Shown one piece after another: positions 1-7,225 of a stretch of 9,514 nucleotides of DNA; the stretch's first letter is position 1; each line of letters starts with the position of its first letter. This stretch comes from Actinomycetota bacterium. GTDB taxonomy: Bacteria; Actinomycetota; Actinomycetes; S36-B12. The notes beneath the pieces are model-generated. The model ran no database searches. It saw only the letters and a list, made by a program, of their open reading frames with translations, and was not told where the DNA came from. A program made the translations under genes and the position numbers. The DNA lies in assembly GCA_026392575.1 (NCBI GenBank), contig JAPLBU010000124.1:1-9514 (forward strand), in the 5' to 3' direction.

Positions 1-1
1 G

Positions 2-1249
2 TGAGTCGTACGACTTCTGCAGCGCCAGCGCGCGGCGTCGGTTGCGCGTCGTCGAGTCGGCGCGCGTCAACTTGTGCAGGCGGTTCAGCAGCGGCCCGGC
101 ATCGCGGACATAGCGACGGACCGCGGAGTCGGTCCACTCGCCGGTGCCGTAGCCGTGGAACCGCAGGTGCAGTTCGACGAGTGCGGCAACCTCGTCGATC
201 TCCTCGTTGGAGAAACGAAGCGCCTGCATCCGCTTGCGGGTCATGCGACCGCCGACGACCTCGTGGTGGTGGAACGACACGCGACCGTCGGACTCGAATC
301 GCCGGGTGCGCGGCTTGCCGATGTCGTGCAGCAGTGCGGCGAGGCGGAGCACGGGATCCGGCCCGCTGGCCGGCTCGTGTGCGTCCTCCAGGACCATCGC
401 CTGCTCCAGCACCGTAAGGGTGTGCTCGTAGACGTCCTTGTGGTGGTGGTGCTCGTCCTCCTCTAGCCGCAACAGCGGCAGTTCGGGCAGGACGTACTCC
501 GCCAGTCCCGTGTCGACGAGCAATGCCAGCCCTCGACGTGGATCGGGCGACATCACGATCTTCATGAGCTCGACCCGGATGCGCTCCGCCGACACGATCG
601 ACAGGCGGTCCGCCTGCGCGACCATCGCCTCGATGACGTCGTCCGCGACGCTGAAGCCCAACTGCGCGGAGAAGCGTGCCGCCCGCATCATTCGCAGGGG
701 GTCGTCGGAGAAGGAGTCGTGCGCCGTCCCGGGTGTTCGGATGATCTTGGCAACGAGGTCGCGCTGGCCGTTGAAGTGATCGACGAGGGAGAGTTCCGGC
801 AACCGGATCGCCATCGCGTTGATAGTGAAGTCACGGCGGACGAGGTCGCCGTCGAGGGTGTCGCCGAAATTGACCTGCGGCTTGCGTGAGTCGGCGTCGT
901 ACTGATCGGCCCGGTAGGTGGTGATCTCCACCTCCCGACCATGCACGCGTGCCCCGATCGTGCCGAACCGGATCCCGACGTCCCACGTCGTGTCGGCATA
1001 GCCGGCCAGGAGCGCCAGGACGGTCTCCGGCCGGGCGTCCGTCGTGAAGTCCAGATCGGCCTGCGGAGCGGCCGACAACCGCCCTAGCAGCGCATCCCGG
1101 ACCGGCCCCCCGACGAGGGCCAGTTCGTGGCCGGCCGCCGCAAAACGCTCGCCAATCCCGGTCAGCAGGCCGGCGATCGGAGCCAGTTCGGCCACCGCGC
1201 GGCGCTGGGCGCTGTCGTCGGGCAGCGGCGTCGAGGATTCGGGGGTCAC
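2..1249 (-). CDS. cca: CCA-adding tRNA nucleotidyltransferase (3' end cut by window)
   Basis: The product adds or repairs the 3'-terminal CCA of tRNAs in the cytoplasm, using CTP and ATP. On the minus strand 416 codons are open from a GTG at 1249 to the window edge with no stop, so the C-terminus is missing; from memory the family runs to roughly 470-500 residues. Class II nucleotidyltransferase features are in order: LVGGPVRDALLG at residues 45-56, the metal-binding DLD at 65-67, and RRDFTIN at 138-144. An HD-domain region follows, with a histidine-rich DEHHHHKDVYEH at 265-276 and LLHDIGKPRTRRF at 307-318. The HD domain is usual in actinobacterial and other bacterial members. No ATG or GTG lies in frame upstream within the intergenic region and no Shine-Dalgarno precedes the GTG, so a leaderless start is likely. 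The gene diverges from the Nudix gene, as pcnA does in mycobacteria. Poly(A) polymerase is the only close alternative and is unlikely in this lineage and context. Confidence 0.95.
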   Translation of the reverse strand, partial: MTPESSTPLPDDSAQRRAVAELAPIAGLLTGIGERFAAAGHELALVGGPVRDALLGRLSAAPQADLDFTTDARPETVLALLAGYADTTWDVGIRFGTIGARVHGREVEITTYRADQYDADSRKPQVNFGDTLDGDLVRRDFTINAMAIRLPELSLVDHFNGQRDLVAKIIRTPGTAHDSFSDDPLRMMRAARFSAQLGFSVADDVIEAMVAQADRLSIVSAERIRVELMKIVMSPDPRRGLALLVDTGLAEYVLPELPLLRLEEDEHHHHKDVYEHTLTVLEQAMVLEDAHEPASGPDPVLRLAALLHDIGKPRTRRFESDGRVSFHHHEVVGGRMTRKRMQALRFSNEEIDEVAALVELHLRFHGYGTGEWTDSAVRRYVRDAGPLLNRLHKLTRADSTTRNRRRALALQKSYDS

Positions 1250-1257
1250 GCCAGCAG

Positions 1258-1263
1258 AGCGTA
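1258..1263 (-). promoter_or_regulatory. Candidate -10 box for the CCA-adding enzyme gene
   Basis: On the minus strand the sequence reads TACGCT, which fits the actinobacterial TANNNT -10 pattern. It ends 8 bases before the GTG at 1249. Initiation at or next to the GTG would give a leaderless mRNA, which agrees with the lack of a Shine-Dalgarno. No clear -35 box is seen. The call rests on pattern and spacing only. Confidence 0.35.
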
Positions 1264-1282
1264 GACGTATCCGGGACCGGTT

Positions 1283-1288
1283 TATCCT
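1283..1288 (+). promoter_or_regulatory. Candidate -10 box, leaderless promoter of the Nudix-murJ run
   Basis: TATCCT matches TANNNT and is followed by exactly six bases (GCCCGT) before the ATG at 1295. That is the usual distance from a -10 box to the transcription start, so the mRNA would begin at the ATG. No Shine-Dalgarno is present. A convincing -35 box is absent, as is common in actinobacterial promoters. This is the likely main promoter for the plus-strand genes up to at least 7207. Confidence 0.5.
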
Positions 1289-1294
1289 GCCCGT

Positions 1295-1786
1295 ATGACC
1301 ACGTCGCCGGAGCCGAAGCCTCGACGGGCCGCTGTCCCGAGGGTGGAGGAGACCTCAGCCGGCGGTTTTGTGCTCGATCGACGGGGTCCGGAGCCGCTGG
1401 CGGCCCTCATCGCCCGCCGCGATCGACGGGGCCGACTGCTGTGGTCTCTGCCCAAGGGACATCTGGAGTCCGACGAGACCCCCGAGCAGGCCGCCGTGCG
1501 CGAGGTTTTCGAGGAGACCGGCATCCGCGGGAGCATCATCGCGAGCCTCGGCACCATCAACTTCTGGTTCATGGCCGACGAGCGGCGGATTCACAAGACG
1601 GTTCACCACTTCGTGCTCGAGGCCCACGACGATGTCCTGTCCGATGCCGATGTGGAGGTCGCGGAGGTCGCCTGGGTACGGCTGGACGAGGTGGCGGCCC
1701 GGTTGCGCTATACCGACGAGCGCCGCCTGGTCGCCCGGGTGCAGGCCATCCTCGCCGACCTTGCCGGGCCAGCGGGTTCAGCGTGA
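1295..1786 (+). CDS. Nudix hydrolase (MutT4-like position)
   Basis: This 163-residue cytoplasmic protein belongs to the Nudix family, which hydrolyses nucleoside diphosphates linked to another moiety. A complete Nudix box GX5EX7REUXEEXGU runs from Gly55 to Ile77 (GHLESDE, then REVFEETGI), so the metal-binding glutamates are intact. The preceding LLWSLPKGH (48-56) is typical of MutT/Ap4A-type members. It sits where M. tuberculosis has mutT4 (Rv3908), next to the CCA-adding enzyme and ahead of the DUF6049 gene, but is shorter than I recall for that protein. The substrate (8-oxo-dGTP, diadenosine polyphosphate or other) cannot be read from the sequence. The ATG at 1295 is preferred because a -10-like box sits six bases upstream. 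Its TGA overlaps the GTG start of the next gene (GTGA), implying translational coupling. Confidence 0.93.
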   Translation: MTTSPEPKPRRAAVPRVEETSAGGFVLDRRGPEPLAALIARRDRRGRLLWSLPKGHLESDETPEQAAVREVFEETGIRGSIIASLGTINFWFMADERRIHKTVHHFVLEAHDDVLSDADVEVAEVAWVRLDEVAARLRYTDERRLVARVQAILADLAGPAGSA

Positions 1787-3915
1787 GGGGGGCACGCCGC
1801 ATTGTCGGCCTGCTCCTGGTCGTGTTCCTCGGTGTCGCCACACCCGTCGGGGTAGCCGCAGCCGCCCCCGGTGTCCCCACCGCTGATGACGGACAGGCGA
1901 CGCTGCGGATCGTCATCGACGACCTGCAGCCGGCCATCCCCGGCCCGGAGGATGTTCTGCGAATCAGTGGCCGGGTGATCAGTTCGGCTCGCACCGCCGT
2001 CAGTGACGTCTCGGTCCAACTGCGACGGTCCGAGAGTCCGTTGGGAACCCGGCAGGACATCGGCCGCGTGTTCGACGCCGGACTGTCACCTGCTGACGGT
2101 GACCCCGACGCACGTGTCGTGGCCGGCGCGAGCACAACGGTCGAAGCCTCACTCCCACCCGGCGGGCGGGGCGCGTTCACCCTGCGGGTTCCGGTCGCCG
2201 ACCTCGGGCTCACCGAGGCCGGTACTTACGTGCTGGGACTCGAGGCACTGGCCCGTGAGGACGGGGTCGACGCCACCAGTGTGCGCAAGGGTGTCGTTCG
2301 GACCTTCCTGCCCTGGTACCCGCCCGGAACCGCCGTCACACCGATCCAATTGGTGTGGCTGTGGCCGCTGGCCGATTGGCCGGCGCGCACCGCCGACGGA
2401 ACCCTGCTCGGCAGCCGTACCCCGACGGAACTGTCACCGGGTGGCCGCCTGGATCAGCTCCTGCAGATCGGCGGGCGATTCCGCAGCACGGTCTCGTGGC
2501 TTGCCGACCCGGCCCTGCTGCAGACGGCGGCCGGGATGACTCAGGGCTATCAGGTGCTGCAGGACGGTGCCCTGGTGGTCGGGGACCAGGAGCAGCAGGC
2601 AGGAGCGTGGCTGGCGGAACTCGGCGATGTCACCCGCACGGCGGGCCTGCGGACGCTGCCATATGCCGATATCGATGCATCGGCGGTGACCCGGGCCGGG
2701 ATGTCCAATGACGTGGTTCGGGCAGTCACCCAGGGCCCGGCCATTGCGTCCAGCGCCCTAAGCTCCGCGGTCGTCGGTGACCTCTACTGGGCGCCGTTCG
2801 GCCGGATCAACCGGCCGGCCCTCGACGTCCTGGCCTCGGCCGGCGTGACGACCCTGGTGCTCTCGGCAGACGCGATGCCCGCGACCGATCCGGCCCAGCC
2901 CACGGACGGCATGGCCATCGCAGCGCTGCCCACATCCGTTGGCTCGATCCGCACCGTCCTGACCGACCCGGGCCTGACCCAGACCCTGTCCCTGCCTCAG
3001 CGCAGCGCGTCTGACGTCATCCTGGCTCGTCAGCGGTTCCTGGCCGAGACCGCGCTGATCGCCCAAGTCCTGCCGGCCGACCAGTCCGGTCGCGCCGTAG
3101 TCGCCGCGCCATCGTCCGTTCGCTGGGCGCCGACCGCGTCACTTCTCTCCCCCCTCTTGCGCGCCACCCGGAGCGCGTCATGGCTGTCCGCCCTTTCCCT
3201 GCAGGACCTCCTCACTGCACCAACGTCGTCCACGAGTCGCCAGCGCGTCGGCTACAGCTCGCACGCCCGCGATGCGGAACTCGGCGAGGACTACATGCTG
3301 CGCGTGTCACGGCTCAACTCCCGGCTGGATGTCCTGTCGTCGATCATCGACGACCCGACGGGCATCAGTGAGCCCTTCGCTGAGGCGCTGCTGCGCTCCG
3401 AGTCGTCGGCCTGGCGAACCGAGCCGCAAACCGGCGAGCGGCTACTCACCTCGATCTCGGCCGGGCTCGACGATGAGACCGCACGGGTTCGCGTGCTCTC
3501 CGTGGGCACCATCACGTTCTCGGGTGACACCGGACGGGTACCCGTGACGATCACCAACGAGCTTGATCGCTCCGTCACGGTCGGCCTCGACCTGCGCGGA
3601 CGTCCCGCACTGCGGTTGTCGTCTGAGCCGCTCACCGGCATTCGGATCGAGGCCGGGAAGATGGCCAGCGTCGACATCGAGGCCCGGGTCGTCGGTGGCG
3701 ATCCACTCGCGGTCGACGTGCAACTCCTCGGCCCCGAGGGGCAGTCCTACGGGAAGCCGGCGACCATCACCGTCACATCGACGGCCTACGCACGCGCAGC
3801 GGCCTGGGTCGTCGCTGTGGCCTTCCTCGCGATCATCGTCTTCGTGGTGGTCGGCGTGACACGACGCATCCGCAAGGCGCAAGCGGCCCGGGGGCCTTCG
3901 GGTCTGGGAGCGTAG
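1783..3915 (+). CDS. DUF6049-type exported, membrane-anchored protein of unknown function
   Basis: The frame is open from 1441, but the real start is most likely the GTG at 1783. It overlaps the Nudix stop and begins directly with a signal peptide: basic MRGARRI, a hydrophobic core to about residue 20, then an AAAA stretch near 25-28. The 710-residue product ends with one membrane helix at about 672-692 and a basic cytoplasmic tail (TRRIRKAQAAR). This suggests a large extracytoplasmic domain held by a C-terminal anchor. An Ig-like segment follows the signal peptide, the signature LVWLWPLADWP is at 190-200, and an alanine-rich alpha/beta core follows. A second Ig-like beta region covers about 565-665. 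Size, topology and position match the Rv3909 family ahead of murJ. No catalytic motif is recognised. The conserved linkage to MurJ suggests a cell-wall role, which is inference. Confidence 0.88.
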   Translation: MRGARRIVGLLLVVFLGVATPVGVAAAAPGVPTADDGQATLRIVIDDLQPAIPGPEDVLRISGRVISSARTAVSDVSVQLRRSESPLGTRQDIGRVFDAGLSPADGDPDARVVAGASTTVEASLPPGGRGAFTLRVPVADLGLTEAGTYVLGLEALAREDGVDATSVRKGVVRTFLPWYPPGTAVTPIQLVWLWPLADWPARTADGTLLGSRTPTELSPGGRLDQLLQIGGRFRSTVSWLADPALLQTAAGMTQGYQVLQDGALVVGDQEQQAGAWLAELGDVTRTAGLRTLPYADIDASAVTRAGMSNDVVRAVTQGPAIASSALSSAVVGDLYWAPFGRINRPALDVLASAGVTTLVLSADAMPATDPAQPTDGMAIAALPTSVGSIRTVLTDPGLTQTLSLPQRSASDVILARQRFLAETALIAQVLPADQSGRAVVAAPSSVRWAPTASLLSPLLRATRSASWLSALSLQDLLTAPTSSTSRQRVGYSSHARDAELGEDYMLRVSRLNSRLDVLSSIIDDPTGISEPFAEALLRSESSAWRTEPQTGERLLTSISAGLDDETARVRVLSVGTITFSGDTGRVPVTITNELDRSVTVGLDLRGRPALRLSSEPLTGIRIEAGKMASVDIEARVVGGDPLAVDVQLLGPEGQSYGKPATITVTSTAYARAAAWVVAVAFLAIIVFVVVGVTRRIRKAQAARGPSGLGA
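3906..3910 (+). promoter_or_regulatory. Shine-Dalgarno fixing the murJ start
   Basis: GGGAG lies nine bases before the ATG at 3920, inside the last codons of the preceding gene. It supports this start over the internal Met47 (4058), which would remove the acidic N-terminal extension. Confidence 0.6.
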
Positions 3916-3919
3916 GGCC

Positions 3920-5710
3920 ATGACATCCGCACAGGAGCCGGTGGGAACCGGGTCCGAGGCCGACCTCGCAGGTGTCGAGGCCGAGATCGGCGAGGCCGCA
4001 CGCGAGTCACAGGCGGGCGACCTCTCCGCGAATCCGCCGTCCGCAGCGGGCCGAACGATGGCACGCAACAGCGCGGTGATGGCAACGGGCACCGTCGTCT
4101 CGCGCGTGACAGGCGTCATGCGCGATGTGGCCATGACGGCCGCGCTGGGCTTCTACCTCGTCTCCGACGCCTACTCCCTCGGCAACTCACTGCCCACGAT
4201 CGTCTACATCCTCGTCATCGGCGGCGCACTCAACGCGGTCTTCATCCCGCAACTCGTGCGACGGATGAAGGAGGATGCCGACGGCGGTCAGGCCTATGCC
4301 GACCGGCTGCTCACGCTCGTCGCGACGGGACTCCTCGTCCTCTCGGTGGCCGCCGTCGCCGCAGCCCCGTGGATCGTCGACCTCTACACCCCTGAGAACT
4401 ACCCGACAAACGAGTTCGACCTCGCCGTCGCGTTCGCCCGGCTGTGCCTGCCGCAGATCTTCTTCTACGGCCTGTACGCGATGCTCAGCCAGGTCCTGAA
4501 CTCGCGCGGCCGATTCGGCGCACCGATGTTCGCGCCGATCGCCAACAACGTCATCGCCATCATCACGTTCGGGCTGTTCATCATCATCGCGGGCACATCC
4601 GCCGCCGCTGACGGCCAGTTGTCCAACGATCAGGTGCTGCTCCTCGGCATCGGCACGACTCTCGGCGTGATGCTGCAGGCCGTGATCCTGCTGCCCGTCC
4701 TGTGGCGCAGCGGTTACGGCTGGCGGCCCCGCTTCGACTGGCGCGGTGCCGGTCTCGGCAAGGCCGGATCACTCGCGGCGTGGACGATCGGCCTCGTGCT
4801 GGTCAACCAGATCGCCTACATCTTCATCACCCGCATGGCGACACAGGCGAATGTGAACGCCAGCAGCGCCGACCTCGTGGCCGCCGGCCTGACGACCTAC
4901 CAGAAGGCCCACCTCGTCTTCATGCTGCCGCACAGCGTCATCACCGTCTCCATCGTCACCGCGATGCTGCCCGCGCTGAGTCGCATCGCGCACGACGGCA
5001 GACTCGCGCAGGTCGGTCTCGACGTCTCACGGACCATGCGCACGGTCGCAACGCTGATCGTCCCGGTCACTGCCGTGCTCATCGTCAATGGCGCTGCCGT
5101 CGCGATCCTGCTCTTCGGCTACGGCGCTGCGACTCCCGCGCAGGCAGGATTGATGGGACTCATCGTCTCGGTCTTCATGCTGGGGCTGCTGCCCTTCACG
5201 CTGTTCTACGTCCTGCTGCGCGGCTACTACGCCCTTGAGGACACGCGGACTCCGTTCCTCCTGACGATCGTGTTCAGCGTCGTGCTCCTCGGCCTGGCCT
5301 TTCCGTTCTTCCAATGGGCTCGGGACGGCGGGGCGCAGGTGGCGGCGATCGCCCTGGCCTACTCGATCTCGTACTGGATCGGATTCCTTCTCACCTGGTG
5401 GGTGCTCGCCCGGCGGCTCGGATCGATGGACAGTGCGCACACCATCGGCGTGCTCGCCCGCTTGATCGTCGCGGGAGGCCTCTCGGCCGCCGTGATGTTC
5501 GCGATGGTCCGCGGGCTGCTCATCTGGGAAGGCAGTGAGCTCGACAACGTCAACCGCCTGGCACTGCTGGGGAATGTCATCGCCTCCTCCGTTGTCGGAA
5601 CGGGTGTGTATCTGCTGGCGGCGTGGGTGATGCGCGTGCACGAGGTCAAGGACGTACTGTCCCTCGTGGGCCGGATGGCCGGACGGACACGACGCGTCGG
5701 GGGCCAGTGA
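3920..5710 (+). CDS. murJ: MurJ/MviN lipid II flippase
   Basis: This polytopic membrane protein translocates lipid II across the cytoplasmic membrane for peptidoglycan synthesis, as a member of the MOP exporter superfamily. Its 596 residues comprise an acidic, soluble N-terminal extension of about 46 residues and then a hydrophobic core compatible with the 14 helices of MurJ. Family motifs are visible: SRVTGVMRD (61-69, with the conserved arginines and aspartate of the first helix), SDAYSLGNSLP (82-92), GGALNAVFIP (101-110), and the later LPHSVITVSIVTAMLPALSR. The protein ends after the last helix with a short basic tail (GRTRRVGGQ). In mycobacteria the same polypeptide continues into a pseudokinase and an outer domain; here it stops and a separate gene starts seven bases later. 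The gene begins four bases after the DUF6049 stop, so they are almost certainly co-transcribed. Confidence 0.95.
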   Translation: MTSAQEPVGTGSEADLAGVEAEIGEAARESQAGDLSANPPSAAGRTMARNSAVMATGTVVSRVTGVMRDVAMTAALGFYLVSDAYSLGNSLPTIVYILVIGGALNAVFIPQLVRRMKEDADGGQAYADRLLTLVATGLLVLSVAAVAAAPWIVDLYTPENYPTNEFDLAVAFARLCLPQIFFYGLYAMLSQVLNSRGRFGAPMFAPIANNVIAIITFGLFIIIAGTSAAADGQLSNDQVLLLGIGTTLGVMLQAVILLPVLWRSGYGWRPRFDWRGAGLGKAGSLAAWTIGLVLVNQIAYIFITRMATQANVNASSADLVAAGLTTYQKAHLVFMLPHSVITVSIVTAMLPALSRIAHDGRLAQVGLDVSRTMRTVATLIVPVTAVLIVNGAAVAILLFGYGAATPAQAGLMGLIVSVFMLGLLPFTLFYVLLRGYYALEDTRTPFLLTIVFSVVLLGLAFPFFQWARDGGAQVAAIALAYSISYWIGFLLTWWVLARRLGSMDSAHTIGVLARLIVAGGLSAAVMFAMVRGLLIWEGSELDNVNRLALLGNVIASSVVGTGVYLLAAWVMRVHEVKDVLSLVGRMAGRTRRVGGQ

Positions 5711-5717
5711 GCAGGCG

Positions 5718-6386
5718 ATGAGGGCAACGGAGCAGCTCGGCCGCTACCAGTTGCTGGACCTTGTGGCGCAGGACGAAGGCGTCGACGGTCGTCCGGATGT
5801 CTACCTCTGGCATGCGTACGACGAGGTTCTCGACCGCCCGGTAGCCGTCCGGGTGATGTCAGCCGACGATCCACGGGCCCCAGCCGTCCTCGGCGCGGCC
5901 CAGGCCGCAGCCCTGGTCGACGACCGCCGCCTGCTTCGCGTCCTCGACATCCTGAACCTCACCGCCACCGCGCAGGACCCCGCCCGGATCGCGGTGGTCA
6001 GCGAGTGGGCGTCCGGCCGCAATCTGGAGCGGACCCTGCAGGACCGCGGGGGCACGCCGTTCGCCGCCCCCGAGGCGCTCTCCCTCGTAGCCGATGTCGC
6101 CCGTGCCATCGCTGCCGGCCTGGCTGAGAACGTCAGCCACGGTCGGCTGCGCCCGTCGAGTGTCTTCATCACGGATGCGGGCGAGGTGCGGATCCGCGGC
6201 CTCGCGGTCGATGCTGCGGTCTTCGGACCCCTGCCGGGCGATGACACCACCGCCCCACGCGACCCCGGTCAGGCCGATGTCGACGCCCTCGGCTCACTCG
6301 TGTACCTGCTCACCACGGGCTACTGGCCGGGCTCGGTGGCGATCACCGCCCCGAGTGCATCGACGACGTCGTGGCCCGATCAGTGA
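5718..6386 (+). CDS. Pseudokinase domain protein, N-terminal part (frame broken)
   Basis: This 222-residue frame has a Ser/Thr-kinase-like fold without catalytic residues. It opens with LGRYQLLDLV but has no glycine-rich loop. The VAIK motif is VAVRV (42-46), with arginine for the ATP-binding lysine. The catalytic loop HRDLKPxN is HGRLRPSS (141-148), lacking Asp and Asn, and DFG is replaced by RGL (160-162). A subdomain IX-like stretch with DVDALGSLVYLLTTG and YWPG follows at 187-205. After WPG the frame stops resembling a kinase (residues 206-222) and ends at 6384-6386. The expected last helix of the C-lobe is encoded in the next frame, so this is probably the front half of one frameshifted gene of about 496 residues. 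It starts seven bases after murJ and corresponds to the pseudokinase part of mycobacterial MviN, which PknB phosphorylates to recruit the FHA protein FhaA. Confidence 0.8.
   Translation: MRATEQLGRYQLLDLVAQDEGVDGRPDVYLWHAYDEVLDRPVAVRVMSADDPRAPAVLGAAQAAALVDDRRLLRVLDILNLTATAQDPARIAVVSEWASGRNLERTLQDRGGTPFAAPEALSLVADVARAIAAGLAENVSHGRLRPSSVFITDAGEVRIRGLAVDAAVFGPLPGDDTTAPRDPGQADVDALGSLVYLLTTGYWPGSVAITAPSASTTSWPDQ
6333..6370 (+). other. Probable frameshift joining the two pseudokinase gene parts
   Basis: Up to WPG (ending 6332) the first frame looks like a kinase C-lobe. From about 6347 the frame used by the downstream part reads RPECIDDVVARSV, the pattern of the final C-lobe helix, before its first possible start at 6371. 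A single missing base, or a larger deletion not divisible by three, between about 6333 and 6347 explains this. No slippery heptamer is seen, so programmed frameshifting is not favoured. A genuine mutation and a sequence or assembly error cannot be told apart here. Confidence 0.6.
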
Positions 6387-7207
6387 TCAGCGCGGCGCGG
6401 CCGCGAGGCGTCGCCAGGGTCCCTGATGTGGCGGCCTTCGCCACCATGATCGGGGCCACCCTCGACCATCTGGCCCCACTGACCACAACGATCCGCGCCG
6501 TGCCCCGTACCCCCGGCCGGCGGCGGCTGCATACCGGTCTCGTGATCCTGGGCCGGTTGCTTGCCGTCGCACTCGCTGCCGCCCTGGTCGCCGGAATCGC
6601 CTGGGCGGGGTGGGCCCTGCTCACCGGCGGCAGTCGCACCGGTCAGGACGCGACGGCGACAGGAATCGACGAGATGCTGACCGCTCCGGCCCGGCCGGTG
6701 GACGACCTGTCCGGGAGTTCCGTTGAGCGCACGTATCCCGTTGCCCGTTACCGGACCTACGACCCGTTCGGCGACGACGACGGCAATGGCAAGCCCGACA
6801 AGCGCAAGGGCAGTGAGAACGAGGAGTTGGCAGTCACGGTCAACGACGTTGATCCCGACACCGCCTGGCTGACGTCGGAGTACAGCACCCCGGACCTGGA
6901 CGGCAAGGAGGGCGTCGGGCTGGTGCTCGATCTGGGCCAGCCACAGGACATCCAGCAGGTCTCACTCAACCTGGTCGGCAAGGGCAGCGAACTCGAGGTC
7001 AAGGTCGCTGACCGGATCCTGGCCGACCCGGCCCTGTGGACCCCCCTCGCGTCCGCCTTCGCCCCCAGGGACAGCATCGACATGCGCTCACCGCGCCCCG
7101 TCACCGGGCGTTACGTGCTGATCTGGTTCACACGGGTGCCGCCCGCGGTCGATCAGGGCACGGGCGTCTACCAGGGTGGGATCAGGAGCGTGGTGGTCAG
7201 CGGCTGA
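6371..7207 (+). CDS. Pseudokinase C-lobe end, membrane helix and discoidin-like outer domain
   Basis: If translated alone from the GTG at 6371 this gives 278 residues. That start has no Shine-Dalgarno and lies inside recognisable kinase-like sequence, so it is better read as the back half of the gene starting at 5718. The N-terminal 40 residues complete the C-lobe. A basic, threonine-rich juxtamembrane stretch follows (TTTIRAVPRTPGRRR, 38-52), then a membrane helix at about 57-83. The rest is extracytoplasmic: an acidic linker with YDPFGDDDGNGKPDKRKG (130-147), then a domain with DVDPDTAWLTSEYS (159-172) and GVGLVLDLG (181-189). This resembles F5/8 type C (discoidin-like) carbohydrate-binding folds found at the end of mycobacterial MviN. 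Ligand unknown. The expected topology is pseudokinase inside, binding domain outside. It ends 18 bases before sigM. Confidence 0.75.
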   Translation: MARSVISAARPRGVARVPDVAAFATMIGATLDHLAPLTTTIRAVPRTPGRRRLHTGLVILGRLLAVALAAALVAGIAWAGWALLTGGSRTGQDATATGIDEMLTAPARPVDDLSGSSVERTYPVARYRTYDPFGDDDGNGKPDKRKGSENEELAVTVNDVDPDTAWLTSEYSTPDLDGKEGVGLVLDLGQPQDIQQVSLNLVGKGSELEVKVADRILADPALWTPLASAFAPRDSIDMRSPRPVTGRYVLIWFTRVPPAVDQGTGVYQGGIRSVVVSG

Positions 7208-7212
7208 CCCCC

Positions 7213-7218
7213 TAGGCT
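7213..7218 (+). promoter_or_regulatory. Candidate -10 box for sigM (leaderless)
   Basis: TAGGCT fits TANNNT and is followed by seven bases before the GTG at 7226, suggesting a leaderless sigM transcript separate from the upstream operon. The GGAGG at 7220-7224 lies one base from the GTG, too close to act as its Shine-Dalgarno. No SigM-type GGAAC/CGTC promoter was found here, so autoregulation is not supported. Confidence 0.35.
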
Positions 7219-7225
7219 CGGAGGC

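Noticed and set aside
1..779. Plus-strand open frames across 1-779
   Set aside because: The minus strand encodes a continuous, motif-complete CCA-adding enzyme. The plus-strand frames are composition artefacts rich in Arg, Ser and Ala.
1441..1782. N-terminal extension of the DUF6049 protein to an upstream start at 1441
   Set aside because: It would overlap the intact Nudix gene almost entirely, is an arginine-rich low-complexity translation typical of a shadow frame, and would bury the signal peptide in the interior.
5027..5641. Long minus-strand open frame opposite murJ (204 codons)
   Set aside because: It is antisense to conserved MurJ sequence, its translation is charged low-complexity without motifs, and GC-rich DNA commonly gives such frames.
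6320..6360. Programmed -1 frameshift signal in the pseudokinase gene
   Set aside because: No X-XXY-YYZ heptamer or convincing downstream structure was found. A mutation or sequence error is simpler.
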